Assembly (NCBI GenBank): GCA_904066235.2
Contig: CAJFCV020000006.1
Location: 496,001 to 560,000, forward strand
Reading direction: 5' to 3'
Length of the DNA stretch: 64,000 nt
Origin: Bursaphelenchus xylophilus
Taxonomy: Eukaryota > Nematoda > Chromadorea > Rhabditida > Aphelenchoididae
How positions within the stretch are numbered: the stretch's first letter is position 1; every line of letters begins with the position of its first letter. This document shows positions 11,983 to 24,779 of this stretch, in pieces. The notes under the pieces were generated by a model. It was not told the DNA's origin. It saw nothing but the letters and a program-made list of their open reading frames with translations, and did not search any database. The position numbers and the translations under genes are program-made.

Positions 11983-14900
11983 CTGCAAATATCAAATCTA
12001 AAAAACGCAGCCAATTTTACTGCTGTAAATTTCCGCGAAAGCAGTAAAAAATTAAGCGTATTATACATATAACACGTCTCTTAAAACAATAAAGTTATGC
12101 AAGTTCTAGTTCTAAAAAGTCAGACCTAGGTTCCAAAGACCAAAGCCCGAAAAAACATTCCGCCGTGCGGCCCCGAAAAAAGAAGCCGCACTTCCAAAAA
12201 CTTATTAAATACGGAAGTTAATTAGGCCAACCTCGAATTCGGAGAACAAATAAGGGAGTCCCAAAATAACGCCGCAGGCCCCGTACAGTAATTTGCAAAA
12301 AGATGGCGAGAGTAGAAAGTTGTAAGTATACACAAGGTGTGATGCGGAGGGAGTTTCAAAATGACAAAGCTACCGCTGAGAGGAAGACGCGGATTGTAAA
12401 ATATATAAAATCAAATACAGTGTAATAGGCAAGATGAACTGCGTAAGGTTATATGGATAAAAGAAAGCCGGAGAGAATCTTTGAAAACGAGGAAAAGGTC
12501 TTTTCACGAACGGATTTGTAATTAATAATCCCATGGAATTTCCGAAATTTTTGCGGACAACAATTTCTCATATTGAAGTAGAAATAAATACGACACATTT
12601 GTAATACCATTAACTTATAACACCATTTTCAACCTTTCGTAATGCCACAGTCTCTTGTGCACCAGAGACACATCCCGTAGAAGTACAAAGATTTTGGGAC
12701 AAAACACAAGATTTCGGGAAAATTAATTGAAAACAGGAACAACAAGTAAGTGGCGGAATGAAGGTTGTAGTAGGCTAAAAACTGCGGCGTTATAACGAGT
12801 GGGATGGAATGGCGCCTCAAAGATGAAAGAACTGCCAATTTTGGACAAGGATTTCGTAGTTTACGAAGAACCATGATTGCATAAAAAGCTGCCTTAGAGA
12901 TATGTACCAATTTTCCTTGCCTGGTTACACACCGTAATTCAGACGTTCCTTTCAAAGCATCATAATGCTAAGTCAACATTCAGAATCCATCAACCATGAG
13001 GATCCAAATACCGGCCCAAAAATGCAAAAATCGGGCTACAGTTGCACATGCAATTAGTCTGCAAGTGACTAATGCCCATAGGGCGTAGTACAACACCCAT
13101 AACACTCTACGCCTTTGAATCCCAAAGCAGGCCATTTTTCAAGCAGAAATTCACGTATTGTAACCGTAAACAGACCCTTTCGTACGCCCATTATGCATTA
13201 CACTTTTCGCAATGAGGAAGTGTAAAAGTTTAAGTGAAAAAGAAACGAATTATACTCGCTAAAAGTCTAAACATTACGGGAAATGTTCTTTCAGCAACTC
13301 CTTGTGAATCCGAAATGCCGGCAGAGGCACGAAAATCATGGGGGCACGCAATTCGAATTACGGGAATTGTACGAAACGATTTGCAGGTACGGTAACCAAA
13401 TGGAGGTTGAAAGAAAGCAAAAACCGCAAAAATCGATTATGACTGCGATAAAATACATATAAATTAATGGACATCTAAATTTTAAGTGTTAAAGCCTTTA
13501 CAAAAGTATTTGAAGAAGATTTCCCAATTCCTGCGAGGCTTTGGCTGGATGCAAGAGAAGTGGCATGAAAATATTTTATAGCTTGTTTTTGTTTGGTAGA
13601 CAACATAGAACACACTATTATGCCTAATGCCCATTATTCGTCTTACGCTATCTCCACTTTGCTAACGCTTAAACTATGTTCTTACAACAAAAACAACGCT
13701 CAACTCGAGGGAAGACCGTATTCTCATGACAGCACGATCCCGTTGGAATTCCAAATGCCAAAAATCAAAAGCCGATCCGCGGCCCGAGTTCGCCCGCCCT
13801 TTGGGCCGCACCCGACCCTCTGGGTCAGGTGGCCCGAACGGTGATGTCAACCTGCATTCCGGGATCGATTTGCAGGTCGGCGCTAAATTTAGGCTCGCGA
13901 AAAATGCCTGAGGGTCTTTGGACGGAGGCGGATAAAAAGGAGAAACAAAAGAAATGGCGTCAGTTTGAACTCGAATCACTGAGGTCGGGAAAACATTGCT
14001 CAGGTGAGGGCATAAGAGTGCAAGAGTTCTGAATCGGAGACATAAATGCATAAATCGGGGAAGCTTGAAAATGCTCATAGGCCGTTTTTAAGCACTTTGC
14101 GAGTCTCTCAGACAGGAATTCATCGACCAATTTCTGACGTATATCCCTCCGTGTACTAATCAAATCCCGCCCGATACTGATCTCACAGCGTCGACCAAGC
14201 TGCTTTATTAAGCACCCAAATTGCGACGCAAATCGCATGCCATTCCGAGAAAACACGACCAATCAATTCTACATAATCTCACAAAAATGTACATACGACC
14301 ATGTTGAGATTAGAGGGGTTGGGCCAAACACTTGAGCCCGGCCTTCTTGGAACTGGGTTAATCTTTGCATCATGAAGAGAGGAGAGAGCGTCGGGATAAG
14401 GGTTACGGTAGAGTGTAAATTTAGAGAGATGTAGACATGGGAGGGAAAACATACTAGTAAACAGATTAGTCACTTACTTGGCATGAAGGGATCGGTAGAC
14501 GTATTTTGAGGATTAACTGATGTAATTAAGGGGATGTTTGCTCAAAGGGGAAAATAATTGGAATCAAGACGCAAAACTTGCCTGAAAATCGAGAGGCAGT
14601 TTCGTAAATGTCAATCCTTCATAACAACGATACAGTAATGCCACTAAAACTTAACCAATTCAAAAAGAACCTGGAAGGATGAGCTTACAAGACATGTCCA
14701 TTTACAAATGCACAGGCACAATTCAGAAGGGTGTACGAAAAGGAATGGTGCAATATTAATCCAAAGATATATGTCTTACTTCGTTTAAGTTCCCATCGTT
14801 CCGTGCAGAAATTTTACCGCACTCAGTTAGACCTCAAAAATAAATATTGAAATTATCGTAAAGTATCTGCAGTTATCTTCTACACGTGCATCCGATATTC

Positions 14901-17079
14901 CAGACTTTACTGTATTCAAACGATAAATAAGATTTAATTTTTTGCTTTTCCTACTTTTGGGAGGAAAGGCAAAAAATCAGCACTTCAAAGTTCCAGCCGT
15001 CTGAAAACACTTTTAAAGAGCTCACAGACCGAAGTTGAGAAATTTACGTCCCGAGATCAAAGGCCACCATTCGCTTCGTTTTATATGGGTACAGACAGGT
15101 AGTTTTTGATGTCTAAAGTGTACTTTCTTGCCTCTATAAACAAAACCGATCAAATTCAACTAGCATTCTGGCGCTTTAAGGAACTATTGCATAGATTAAA
15201 ATGTTATGGGGCGATTGCTAATATAAGGAGATATTTGTAACACAATCGCTGGATAAAGGTTTTTCAAAAGACTTTCGAGGAACAACTCACTTTGTCGATT
15301 AGACGACTTTTACTGAAGCATTGGAGAAGAGGGCTAAACAGTCGAAAACTACAGTTTGATGTGCTCGGAGGTTAATTTGTTTCCAGGGTTCCTCTTTTAA
15401 AATAACTAGTGGCTCTAAAATATAAAACTGAACCTCTCCAGGTAGTATGCAAATACTCAACTGCATTAGTGAATACGGGGTTTACAACCGCCAACTTTAA
15501 CGTCCCTTGTATTACTACAGTAAGCCCGTTGGGGTTGATCGCGGCGATGAACTCCCCACACGATCTTTTAAAAATGTCTTTGTTAAAATCAAAGACAAAC
15601 TTCATTAATCTAGAAGGGGGAAACGGAAAGGAAATTAATCGACAAAACCGTTGGCGTGTACTTGATTGAGAATTTTAAAAAACATTAAGAAAGGGATCAA
15701 AAGCATAGAGTTGTTTGCTTGTCTACAATATATACAAATGCTTTCATAAACTCCACGTTTTTCTTGTACCCAAATCACAAAGATTGAAATAATTAAATTG
15801 AAGTCAGATATAGATAGACATAAAAAAGTAAAAATTTGCCTTGCGCATGTATTATGTACTTTTAGACGATCTACAGTAGTATCTAAATGCAAATCCTTGC
15901 ATAGAAATAATCTTCTGTTCTTGGAAAATTACTTTGTCACATAAATTACGGTAGTTGCGAAATATAATGCTGAGTAATCGCCAAAGAGAAATGAGAGACG
16001 ACAAATACACGGACTGCGTATTTGCTGTTTTAGTTTTACGAAGGCTCTTTAAACTGGTGTCGAGTTTGGTTCAGGTATCAATGACTGACATCGGATCATA
16101 AACAAGCCAAAAATCAGAGAAAAGTGCAGAGTTTTCGAAAAACAAGGTTCTATTGCAAGATTCCGTACTGTTGGCATTAAATATCATGAAAAATAAGGAC
16201 TTACAAAAGCAAGCTAGTCAAAAGTAGAATTATATTGCAGAATACGAAGCAAGGAAAAGCCAAATTACAGTATGAAAACTCGAAAATGTCACCTCAATTC
16301 TTGGTCATTGGAAAGTTGTTCCTTATTAATCGTCTACACTTTCTGACTATTAATTTTAATTAATTAAAACAAGGAATCCCAGTCCTCGTCATATTTGACC
16401 TAAATTTCTGGCTAACCGATTAATTATAGCAGACTCCAAAGTCTATTAATCTCGCAGTCGAAAGAGGTGTTTAATCCTGTTTGCCACGTTTCGATTACCG
16501 TACATTCCCGGAATACGAGAAGTTCGGCGGTTTTTCATCGCGGAAACAACACCGTTACATTGCGAACGGGTCTTAAGAAAGGTAAACGGGTTGAAGGCGA
16601 ACATGGTATGACAAGAAGCTTACTGTGTAAGAACTTGAGTAGTAATGGCGAGAAAAGTAAGAAAAATTTGAAGGCAGGCACCTTTCATTCAGAATTAGCA
16701 CTAAATTTTGAAGACAATAGGGCCGAAAACTGGTTTAACGTCTTCTAATAAATCAACGAGATGCAAAAGAAACACGCGTGAACTCTAAAGCAGAGCAGGC
16801 AAATTTAGGAATTGTTGTTGGCATGATATTTATCTTCTATCAGAACTACTTGCAAAATTCTCTAATCATCCATCACGCTGAAGGCTACTGTAGAACACCC
16901 CATTTAATCACATCTGAGGGCGTTCCCAGTGCAAAGATTCCTCACAAATTACTAAAGTTGCTCACAAGTTGTACTAGCCTATAATAATCTATGGCCGGAC
17001 ACGCAAATGGGGATCGAGTAAGACAGCGCCACCGGTCCAGTCCATGAAAACAATAAATTTTGTTTTTCCCCATGTCCGG

Positions 17080-17460
17080 AGGGCGACGAAATTGGGGTTT
17101 GCCTCCATTTCGAACTTTTTCGCCTTTGAGTCGGCTCCAACCAGCTCCCCACCCCTTTTACAGTGCGTCGTCGTCGCTCTGATCGTCCGATGCACAGCGC
17201 GCGGAGTGGGGAGTGACGCGCTCTCTCTTCCGCTTCTCTGCTTCTCTAACGGCGACCGCTCGACTTTGCCCCGAATCGCGAAAGATCATCGTTCAACCCG
17301 GGCAACTACGTCACGGTTTTTGAACTCTGCGCCCCTCTTCGAACGACCATTCGATGCGATAGAACAGGGAGCGGAGGAGAGAGCGCGCAGAGACTTGGAT
17401 TGCGGACAAAAAGATCGTCCCAAAAGAGAAAACCACAAGGAAATAGAGGAACTGAATACG
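17080..17460. promoter_or_regulatory. promoter-like GC-rich island with CRE-like site
   Basis: It stands out from the AT-rich surroundings, with CpG-rich and CT-rich runs (ctctctcttccgcttctctg) and TACGTCACGG at 17307-17316, identical to the 10-mer at 11589. A 171-codon frame covers it but has no protein-like features. It could be a distal promoter of the receptor gene or an enhancer. Confidence 0.3.
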
Positions 17461-19626
17461 GAGAAAGTATCGCCGAAATTTTGTAAAAATACCAGTGTAG
17501 ACATAGTTACACGGTCAAATCGTGAATACCGTAGAATCCCGACGAACAATAATGCTTAACCTGGATTTAGGCTATAAAGTTGAGAAGATCTTAGGATTTC
17601 TGCTTTGTTGGTAAAAGGGACCAGCAATCACTAGAACGTCTCCAAATTCCAAGGGGTGATTTTCTCATCTTACTGTTTTTGTATAGTTTTTCTTTCAAGA
17701 TCTTTCTATTTTCATTACTGTATTGTTTTTTCGCTCTCCCAAGGATAATCCGAGAACTTTCATTGTTTTTGGAGAGTGAGCAGAAAGCTTGACAATGTTT
17801 TTATGGAATTTACTCCCCGCTTTACCACGCGCCTCCCTTGCGAATGGGCGCGTTGCACCCAAGAACAACAATGAATCGGTCACGCCCATCGGAGTCGGGG
17901 CCCCATGATCAAACACTGAATATTAAAATCAAGCGGATCGTTCATAGACAAAGGATTAGTCGGATGGCCGATCGGCTTCGGTTGGGCCGTACGGCGCCGG
18001 AAAAGCGGAAGATATCGGCCGAAAAAGCGGTAAAAAACATTTCGCAACAGCGAACGATCAGTGTCATTTGGTGAGTAATAAAGACTACTGAAGGTTGGAG
18101 TGATTTATTAAAAGGTTAAGAATATATGAGAAATGACACTATTTTTTGGACTCACTGGTACTACACACATGGTCTCGCAGCACTTCGTAATCAGCTTTGT
18201 TAAAAAAAACTAATAAGATTAAAGTAAAAATCAAGTTCGCAAGCCCTAAAAATTTGTTTTCACTCTAAGTACGACCTTTGCGAGTAAAGTACGCTTCCTG
18301 ATTCAGGAAATAAATCGTTAAACTTTTGACTGGGTAGTCCAAAAGGTTGGTTTATGCTAAAGGAAGAGTCATGTCTCTATGAATTTATACATTAAAAGTT
18401 CAGGTTAACATACTCGAGCTGGAAAAAATTTTCCGCCAAATATGTGCGTCTGACGCACTGAAAAGTGCCATAACAATAAAAAGCATCTACGTAATGTACA
18501 GCATAAACAATAAATAAGGTCGTTAGTTCACATTGCAGTGGACCGCTGATCAGCTCCAAGGCCATTTGCAACCACAAGATTTCTAAATACCTTGTTTGTC
18601 ATCGGACTGACGTATTAACTTACACTTAACATATCTGGTTACGGTAAGCCACCCATTACTATGATCTCACAATCCACAAATACACGTATTATATCTCAGA
18701 TACCAAAAAAAAACAAATCCTACCATATTGGATGAAAGTTTTCAAGGCCTACTAATCTCGTTATTTTAATAGCTTGCCCAACATCCGATCCGAAGTGTGC
18801 CGAGTATACTTTGTGTCATTTCGACGTCTATTTTAAGGGATCTTTAGTAAAACACGAGTAAATATTGTGCAATGACCCCCTAGACAACAATATTAACACA
18901 CGTACTGCGCTGTTATACGAATTAGTTGGACTCGTTTTGCATGTATTGCCCAGATTTACGGGCTTACGAGCTCAAACTTTGTATGTGCGAATACTTCCGC
19001 CAAAAGTTTTTGCAAAGACTACAATTAACGACTCGCCAGAATTGATAACAAGAAATGGTATAATTTTTGAGAGTATTGTGTTAAGCGTCAGTTTCGACAT
19101 CACAAACACAACGGGATTTCAAAAATTTATAAATACCGTGGTCGACAAAAGACTGTCATGATATATGGGGAATACGGTTGAAGGAAGCGGTTAGAGAAGG
19201 ACGGGAGAGAATTGAAATTGTATTTCAAGTTATTTCTATCGCATACTTGAGATTAGCACAGTGCACTTTGACTCAGAAGAAATCTTGGCTGCGTGTGCAG
19301 TGTGCCAGCTAAAGTATTCAGGGATTTATGGAAGCCTCTGCTCGCTAAAATCTGAGAAAAAACTAATCGTAAGCGTCGCACTTTGCCCATTCTGTTGTGC
19401 ACTAATCATTGACGACTATTGCAAAATGTTGCATTACTCCCTGTAATAAAAATATAGTGCACAAAACGGCCTCCCCATAGAAATATTCCAAATCTCTTCT
19501 ACTCAAAATACGCCTATGGTAATTTAAAATTTAATGTCGTGTCTCCATTTGCAAGAACAACGCGCATTTCTGAATATTCCTCGTTCAAAGTTTATCGGAA
19601 TTAATCAGACTCGACTCTAATATTAA

Positions 19627-19648
19627 TTCCGTAAATTAATTTACGGAA
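19627..19648. repeat. 22-bp perfect palindrome
   Basis: TTCCGTAAATT is followed directly by its reverse complement. Its outer part recurs in the neighbouring TTAATTCCG words. Function unknown; a dimeric protein site or chance in AT-rich DNA. Confidence 0.6.
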
Positions 19649-20361
19649 CACGGTTAATTCCGCCAATTAGGGTTTGAAGATCGAAAGATTTCGTTGCTTT
19701 TTCCTGGCTTAATTGCCAAAACATTTCCTCGAATTTTTCGGAAGCCATGAATTAGGGGATTAAGGCCGTGCGTCGACACCTGAGACAATGCGCCGCGAGA
19801 AATTATCCCGGAGTTTCAGACATTAGCTTTGATGGGATTAAATTCTTTGCGAACACCGGCCGGCGTCATGGATAAAAAGCGTGCTGGAAGCAACGTTGTT
19901 TTACCGGGAATGGCAAATTGAGATAGAGAATGACTTGCTACGCCTGCAATAATGCTATTGTCCACGAAGACGCAACAAACCTACTGTAGTAGCGAAAATA
20001 AATAATCGTATCCAAAGCAAAATTTTTATCCCTTAATTCTGCAAAATCATCTTTTTCGGACACAAAAACAACCCCCGCTTAGGATTACGCCTTATTTTTA
20101 GACTATTATTGTAAACTTGGTGCTACTAAAAACTTCCTTGAAAATTAAGTTTCCTCGGGAACCTTTGATATTCTAAAGATCGAAACGTCGGAAGGTCAAG
20201 AACCAAACGCCCGTTTGAAAAGCCGAAAACATGATGAGAAGGTTGTAAAAGGGGCAAGAAATGATGGATGCGTTCTTGCCGAGGTGTTGGTGAAATCAAA
20301 AAAAGGCCTCAGAAAGACTAATCAAACTTCCATTAGGTTTCCTCGTCAAGAAGAATGGCAT

Positions 20362-20434
20362 TTGTCTTCACCGGCTTCGAACCCGAGACTGTTCGATTGA
20401 AAAGCAAACGCGCTACCGACTGCGCTATTCGAAT
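20362..20434 (-). pseudogene. tRNA pseudogene or tRNA-derived sequence
   Basis: On the minus strand there is a perfect D-arm/A-box (TAGCGCAGTCGGTAGCGC) and a near-consensus B-box (GGTTCGAAGCC) at tRNA spacing. The acceptor stem does not pair, the T-stem has two mismatches and the anticodon stem is imperfect (loop TTTTCAA), so a functional tRNA is unlikely. Confidence 0.5.
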
Positions 20435-23400
20435 CAATGCGTTTGAAGAGAGGAAACGGAAAGTAAACCAATGGGAAATTAAAAGGGACAGTTTTTATAA
20501 AAGAACTGCTGAATACGATTTGCAATAGCTACCTAAATTCGTCTTGACCTGAAAATATGTAATATATTAATTATTTTTATAAACTTTGATGTTTTTATTC
20601 ATTTAATTCAAAGTATTTTTTTGTCAACGATATTTCGTTTAAAAACCTTATTCCGCAAATGCCCAATGCGAAGGTTCTGTTTCGATCAATGTAAAACAAG
20701 TCATATTGTTTCACACTACATCTTCTTTACTTTTGTTTATTCGTGACTAAACAATTTTTAAACCCCTTGCAAAGGCATGTAGCTTCTTTTTAAACATTTC
20801 CTATCCTTTGATTTCCGCAAAACTGAACTTTACGGAAGCTATAAATCTCAGCAATTTTTAACACCCAAATGTTGAACCTGAATGGTTTTAAAAATGATAA
20901 AATCGAGGCATTCTCGACGATTAGACATGAAACATGCACGCACATATTTCAGACTACGACAAGGAAAGAAGTGGTATGAATGTCTTTGCGCCGCATCTTC
21001 CTTGAATTACAGCCACTTCCGGCCGACGACCTGCTTCTTCGGCATACCGACCACTACTCCCCATAATGACGTAATATTGATCTCGATCTCGTCCTTGAAC
21101 CCAAAAGTTTGGCCGTTTCAATGAGGCCAATGGGTCAGTTGGCCAAGGGTTGTGAGGCGCCGCATTTGTCTTGGCCAGACGTCCACTGTCTGTTCGGACT
21201 GAACTTGCGGCGATTGAGGGGGTCATAAAGCCGTTTGAAAGTTTATCTTGGACATTTTTTTGCTCTGAGGAAGTTGTGGTACTTAAGGTTTCGAACGGCT
21301 TTTCGTTTAAAATTTTCTTTGGTTATTTATATTATAACAAAGGTTATTATTCCATTGGTATTTTTAGCGAATTACATCTTATTCCATGAAAAAAGGTCGT
21401 AAGGGCAGTATGTTTTTGTTTCCGATTCAAAAACGCCTGTTTTTGCTAAAATGGGTGATTTGTAATGCAGAGACAACAGAATGTTCTCTTGCATACAACG
21501 TCGCAACAGAAAACCATGTTTACTCCTTGGTCGAAGTGATAAACAACAGACATTTGAATCGAACACCCCTACATACGTTGGTTATAAAACGATCAGAGAA
21601 AAGGGGGAAAGCGAAAAGGTTGCCAAATGGTCTTAAAATATTCGGCAAAAGCGGGGAAATGTGTTGATTGTGGCCGATTTTTCGTTTCGACTAGCGGCCC
21701 AACTCGCCCCCCAAAAGACTGCTGGCCGGCCGAGGAGGGCATCAGAGATGGGAGATAAAAATAACACAAAGGTGATGCCAATCCTATCGCTTAATGGCCA
21801 ATCTCTGCTCCGCTTCCTCGTCGGCCGATCACTTTTTTGTTCAGCGTTAAAAAATATTTTTGCACGGGAGGGTTTTGTAAACGCCGAAACTGTTTTAAAT
21901 AATTGTTCGGATTTTTCCTGGGAAGGACTTTCAGTAAGTCGTGGATCCCATTTTCGCTTCTATATACCTGTTCACTTCGATATTGGGTTTCAAGAGGCTC
22001 GGATAAGTTATCGAGTCACTTAAAAATTTTGTCTATGAGACCTTTTAAAAATAAGACAAGCCAAATAAATCGTCAGGATTTTGTGCGTTGGTAAAACATC
22101 CATAATTCACATGAAAGTTGTTATCGATTTTTAATGGAAAACTCTGTTTTTGGAAAATTTGAGTTTTGTGAGTTTAAGTTTGAGACTCTTTCTCGTTTCC
22201 GTCATTAATGCCTCGAATCCATCTCTCAATTCCCCACAGTGATCACCATCTCCCGTGCGTACAGATGAATGTATTGTTTCAAGACGTTGCCTTTTCGCTG
22301 CATCACGCCAACCTTGATTGTATTCTTATATTGTTCTCCCAAAAAACTTCTTACGAAAACGAAGTGGCGGACAATAAAAATGAATCCGACGCCCGGGAAT
22401 CTGTTTTGGTCCGGGCCCTTCTGAATGGAGAAAAGAAGCGAAAAAACAGTGGGCTTTTCGTATTGGTTTCACCTGTAAATGTCATTCATCCTCGCCAGTC
22501 ATGCAGTGTTTCCTCGTCTCTCTTCCTTCTGGCCACAATCGCGGCCTTTGGCCCACGAATTCGTCGCTCACTGGTCAAGAAGTTCGCTGCGGCCACGCCC
22601 CGGAATTATTTCGTTTCGTCGAATTTTTCGCTGATCTAGAACAGGAACCGAGTTCTGCCTGGGGGATAAGGGTGCTGGACACACCTGAGGCCAGGGAAAG
22701 GGAACGTCAGTCTTTGACCAGGCATTTCTTGATGAATTTGTAAAGTATGATCGATTGTGGGCAATGCGGAGGTTGAAAGGGCTAAATCCCCATCTGAAAA
22801 AGCCCGGTATGACGATGCAAATGTTTTATCAATTTGCTTGAATTTTGAATTCTTTTTGAAAACCTCGTTTGGCCTCAACTTCTCCTATTTCCAGCCCCAT
22901 GTTGTCGGGAATTTGTCAGCTTCATTTTATGGCTGCGTCGACTTTATTTATCTATTTGTCCGGCAAAAACAAGCTTTCACTTTTTTCCCGCAGGATTTCA
23001 ATAACAAAATGGGTGTATTGAAGAAATTTCCATAGTCAAGTAGTGTTTCTCTGTCAAGCGTTACCGGGGACAAATTGACCTCCGGGTTGGGCGTAAAATC
23101 TGGCCGAGATCTCTTTTGGCGTGAAGATTAATAGCCTTCTTTTCTCTTTGATCTGCAGTGTAAAACTGGCCTATATGTTGCCAAGCCAATCTGTTTTGTA
23201 AAAAAATGCAGGCACGCCTGTATCTTATAGTAATTGCTTTGCTATCTCTATACCTTATTTGGACAGAAAACATTTTTGTTGGGCCCAAGGTTTAAATTGA
23301 TATTTCGCGGCGAAATCACTCATAACCGTCATATGCCCAATTTTTCAAAGCCCTGGTTTCTTGATTTAGTAGGGGAAATATGTCCCTAAACTAACAAAGG

Positions 23401-24670
23401 TTGGGGTTTCGTTGGATCAGACTCCAAAAGTCGGGACTCCAATCCCTCTTCCTTTTGCCCTGCGGGTTTATCGCGGGCCGGCGTTTAATCCGGGGCCCCG
23501 GGAACCAGGCCAGCGCCGTCGGGAGAAGTCGGGGGGCTTTTGGCAAAAACCGCCGAACAATCGGCCCGGATCAGCGGTGGAGAAGGGGGGCAAAAAAATT
23601 GGGGGGCTTGGCCTACGAAGAAACAGACGTCCTCTCTTAACCCTTCTCTTTATTCTTCGACCGGGGTCCGTTGATTTTGCACCTCAAAAAAAAATATTCC
23701 ACTAACCCGGACCTTGGTCTTCCTTCTTTGGAAACCACACTCTCCCTAGACGGAAGGGCCACAGTTTTGTCGGAGATGAGGCACGGCCTGACATTCTCAA
23801 CGATTTTGCGGGGGTCCGCAATGAGGGCGTATGGGCGTTTGATAAGTCTGGTGTGTGGTAAAAAATACTAGAAAATTAGTAAGGAAGTCACCACTGCAAG
23901 CTTGTGAAACAAAAAGTAAGACTATGGGAGGATTACTGTAGCCAATTTTCTTCAATATTCGCCAAGGGGAAAACAGGAATACAAGCTTGCAGATTAGTTA
24001 ACGTGTACAAATTTAAGATAATAGGCGTAAAACCTAATACGTGCTGTCTCTACCACATACATCTGTATAGTTTACCTTTGGTTTATCCTGTTAATTTTTT
24101 TCAAATTTTTCTATGCTTCTTCTTCTTAAAGTATACTTCCTTAAAGACACACATTGACTACTTAGAATAAGTTAATCGTGCTCATAACTCCATTCTTCAC
24201 CTCTTTAAACGCCTCCTTAGTCCTTGCCGTTTGCCATTCGCTAGATTCCAGCCCGCTGACCTTCGCACTCCTCTTGCCTTTTTCTATTTATGGACCTAAT
24301 TCCCCTTAATCCCTCGCGACCAATGAAATTTTATGTTGCAGAAGTGGATACGGTAGTTTCTTTTTTGCGATCGCTGGGGTTTGTTTATGTCTGGATTTAA
24401 GATTACGGCGTATGGGATTTTTGGTCAAAAAAGAGTCGCGACTTTAGGGGATAAAATTTGTTGCGTTTTAAAACACTAATCTTAAAGTTCTATTGTTGCG
24501 TTTCCTTTTCCTTCAATGTTTTTGGAGGAAAACGTATTGCAAGTTTACAAAAAACAATAATTGATGACCGTCTTATCCTTTCATCATATCTCATATTTCA
24601 ACAGTACCGAAATTTCGCGATAAAATTAGCCGTTTGTTTTACACAACTATGTAGTTATACAATGAACGGA

Positions 24671-24676
24671 TTTCAG
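24671..24676 (+). other. probable spliced-leader acceptor of let-2
   Basis: TTTCAG lies 103 bases upstream of the let-2 ATG and matches the nematode 3' splice consensus. It could be the trans-splice site or the end of a 5' UTR intron. Confidence 0.4.
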
Positions 24677-24779
24677 GTAATTTAACAGGGAGCTACGGGT
24701 GCTTCAAGAACAAATCCCGGCCATTCCCATCGAACCGACGGCGCGACCTCAACGCTTTGATTAGTGGAAGGGCCGCGCC

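Larger units (their letters stand above)
11983..24670. other. 12.7-kb gene-poor region
   Basis: No gene could be supported on either strand. The region may hold 5' exons or introns of the receptor (minus) and the upstream control region of let-2 (plus). Visible landmarks are: a GC-rich patch at about 13740-13870; a GC-rich, CRE-containing island at 17080-17460; a 22-bp perfect palindrome at 19627-19648; a tRNA pseudogene at 20362-20434; and GC-rich patches near 21690-21830 and 23400-23640. Between them the sequence is AT-rich with stop codons in all frames. Confidence 0.5.

Noticed and set aside
12629..12955. 108-codon minus-strand frame
   Set aside because: AT-rich, no homology recognised, and no plausible splice connection to the receptor.
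13674..14262. Minus-strand open frames of 100 and 134 codons
   Set aside because: Composition follows the local GC patch. No motif was seen, and neither could be joined in phase to the nuclear receptor exons.
14461..14520. Possible upstream exon of the nuclear receptor with a good GTAAGT donor
   Set aside because: The frame that joins in phase is closed by a stop a few codons upstream and has no ATG.
17044..17559. 171-codon plus-strand open frame
   Set aside because: Lies over a GC-rich promoter-like island. The translation has no protein-like pattern and an opposite-strand frame is also open.
22208..22639. 143-codon plus-strand frame
   Set aside because: No splice partners, motif or codon bias; the region looks noncoding.
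23401..23705. Overlapping plus-strand frames in a GC-rich patch
   Set aside because: Two frames open at once over the same GC-rich DNA, neither protein-like.
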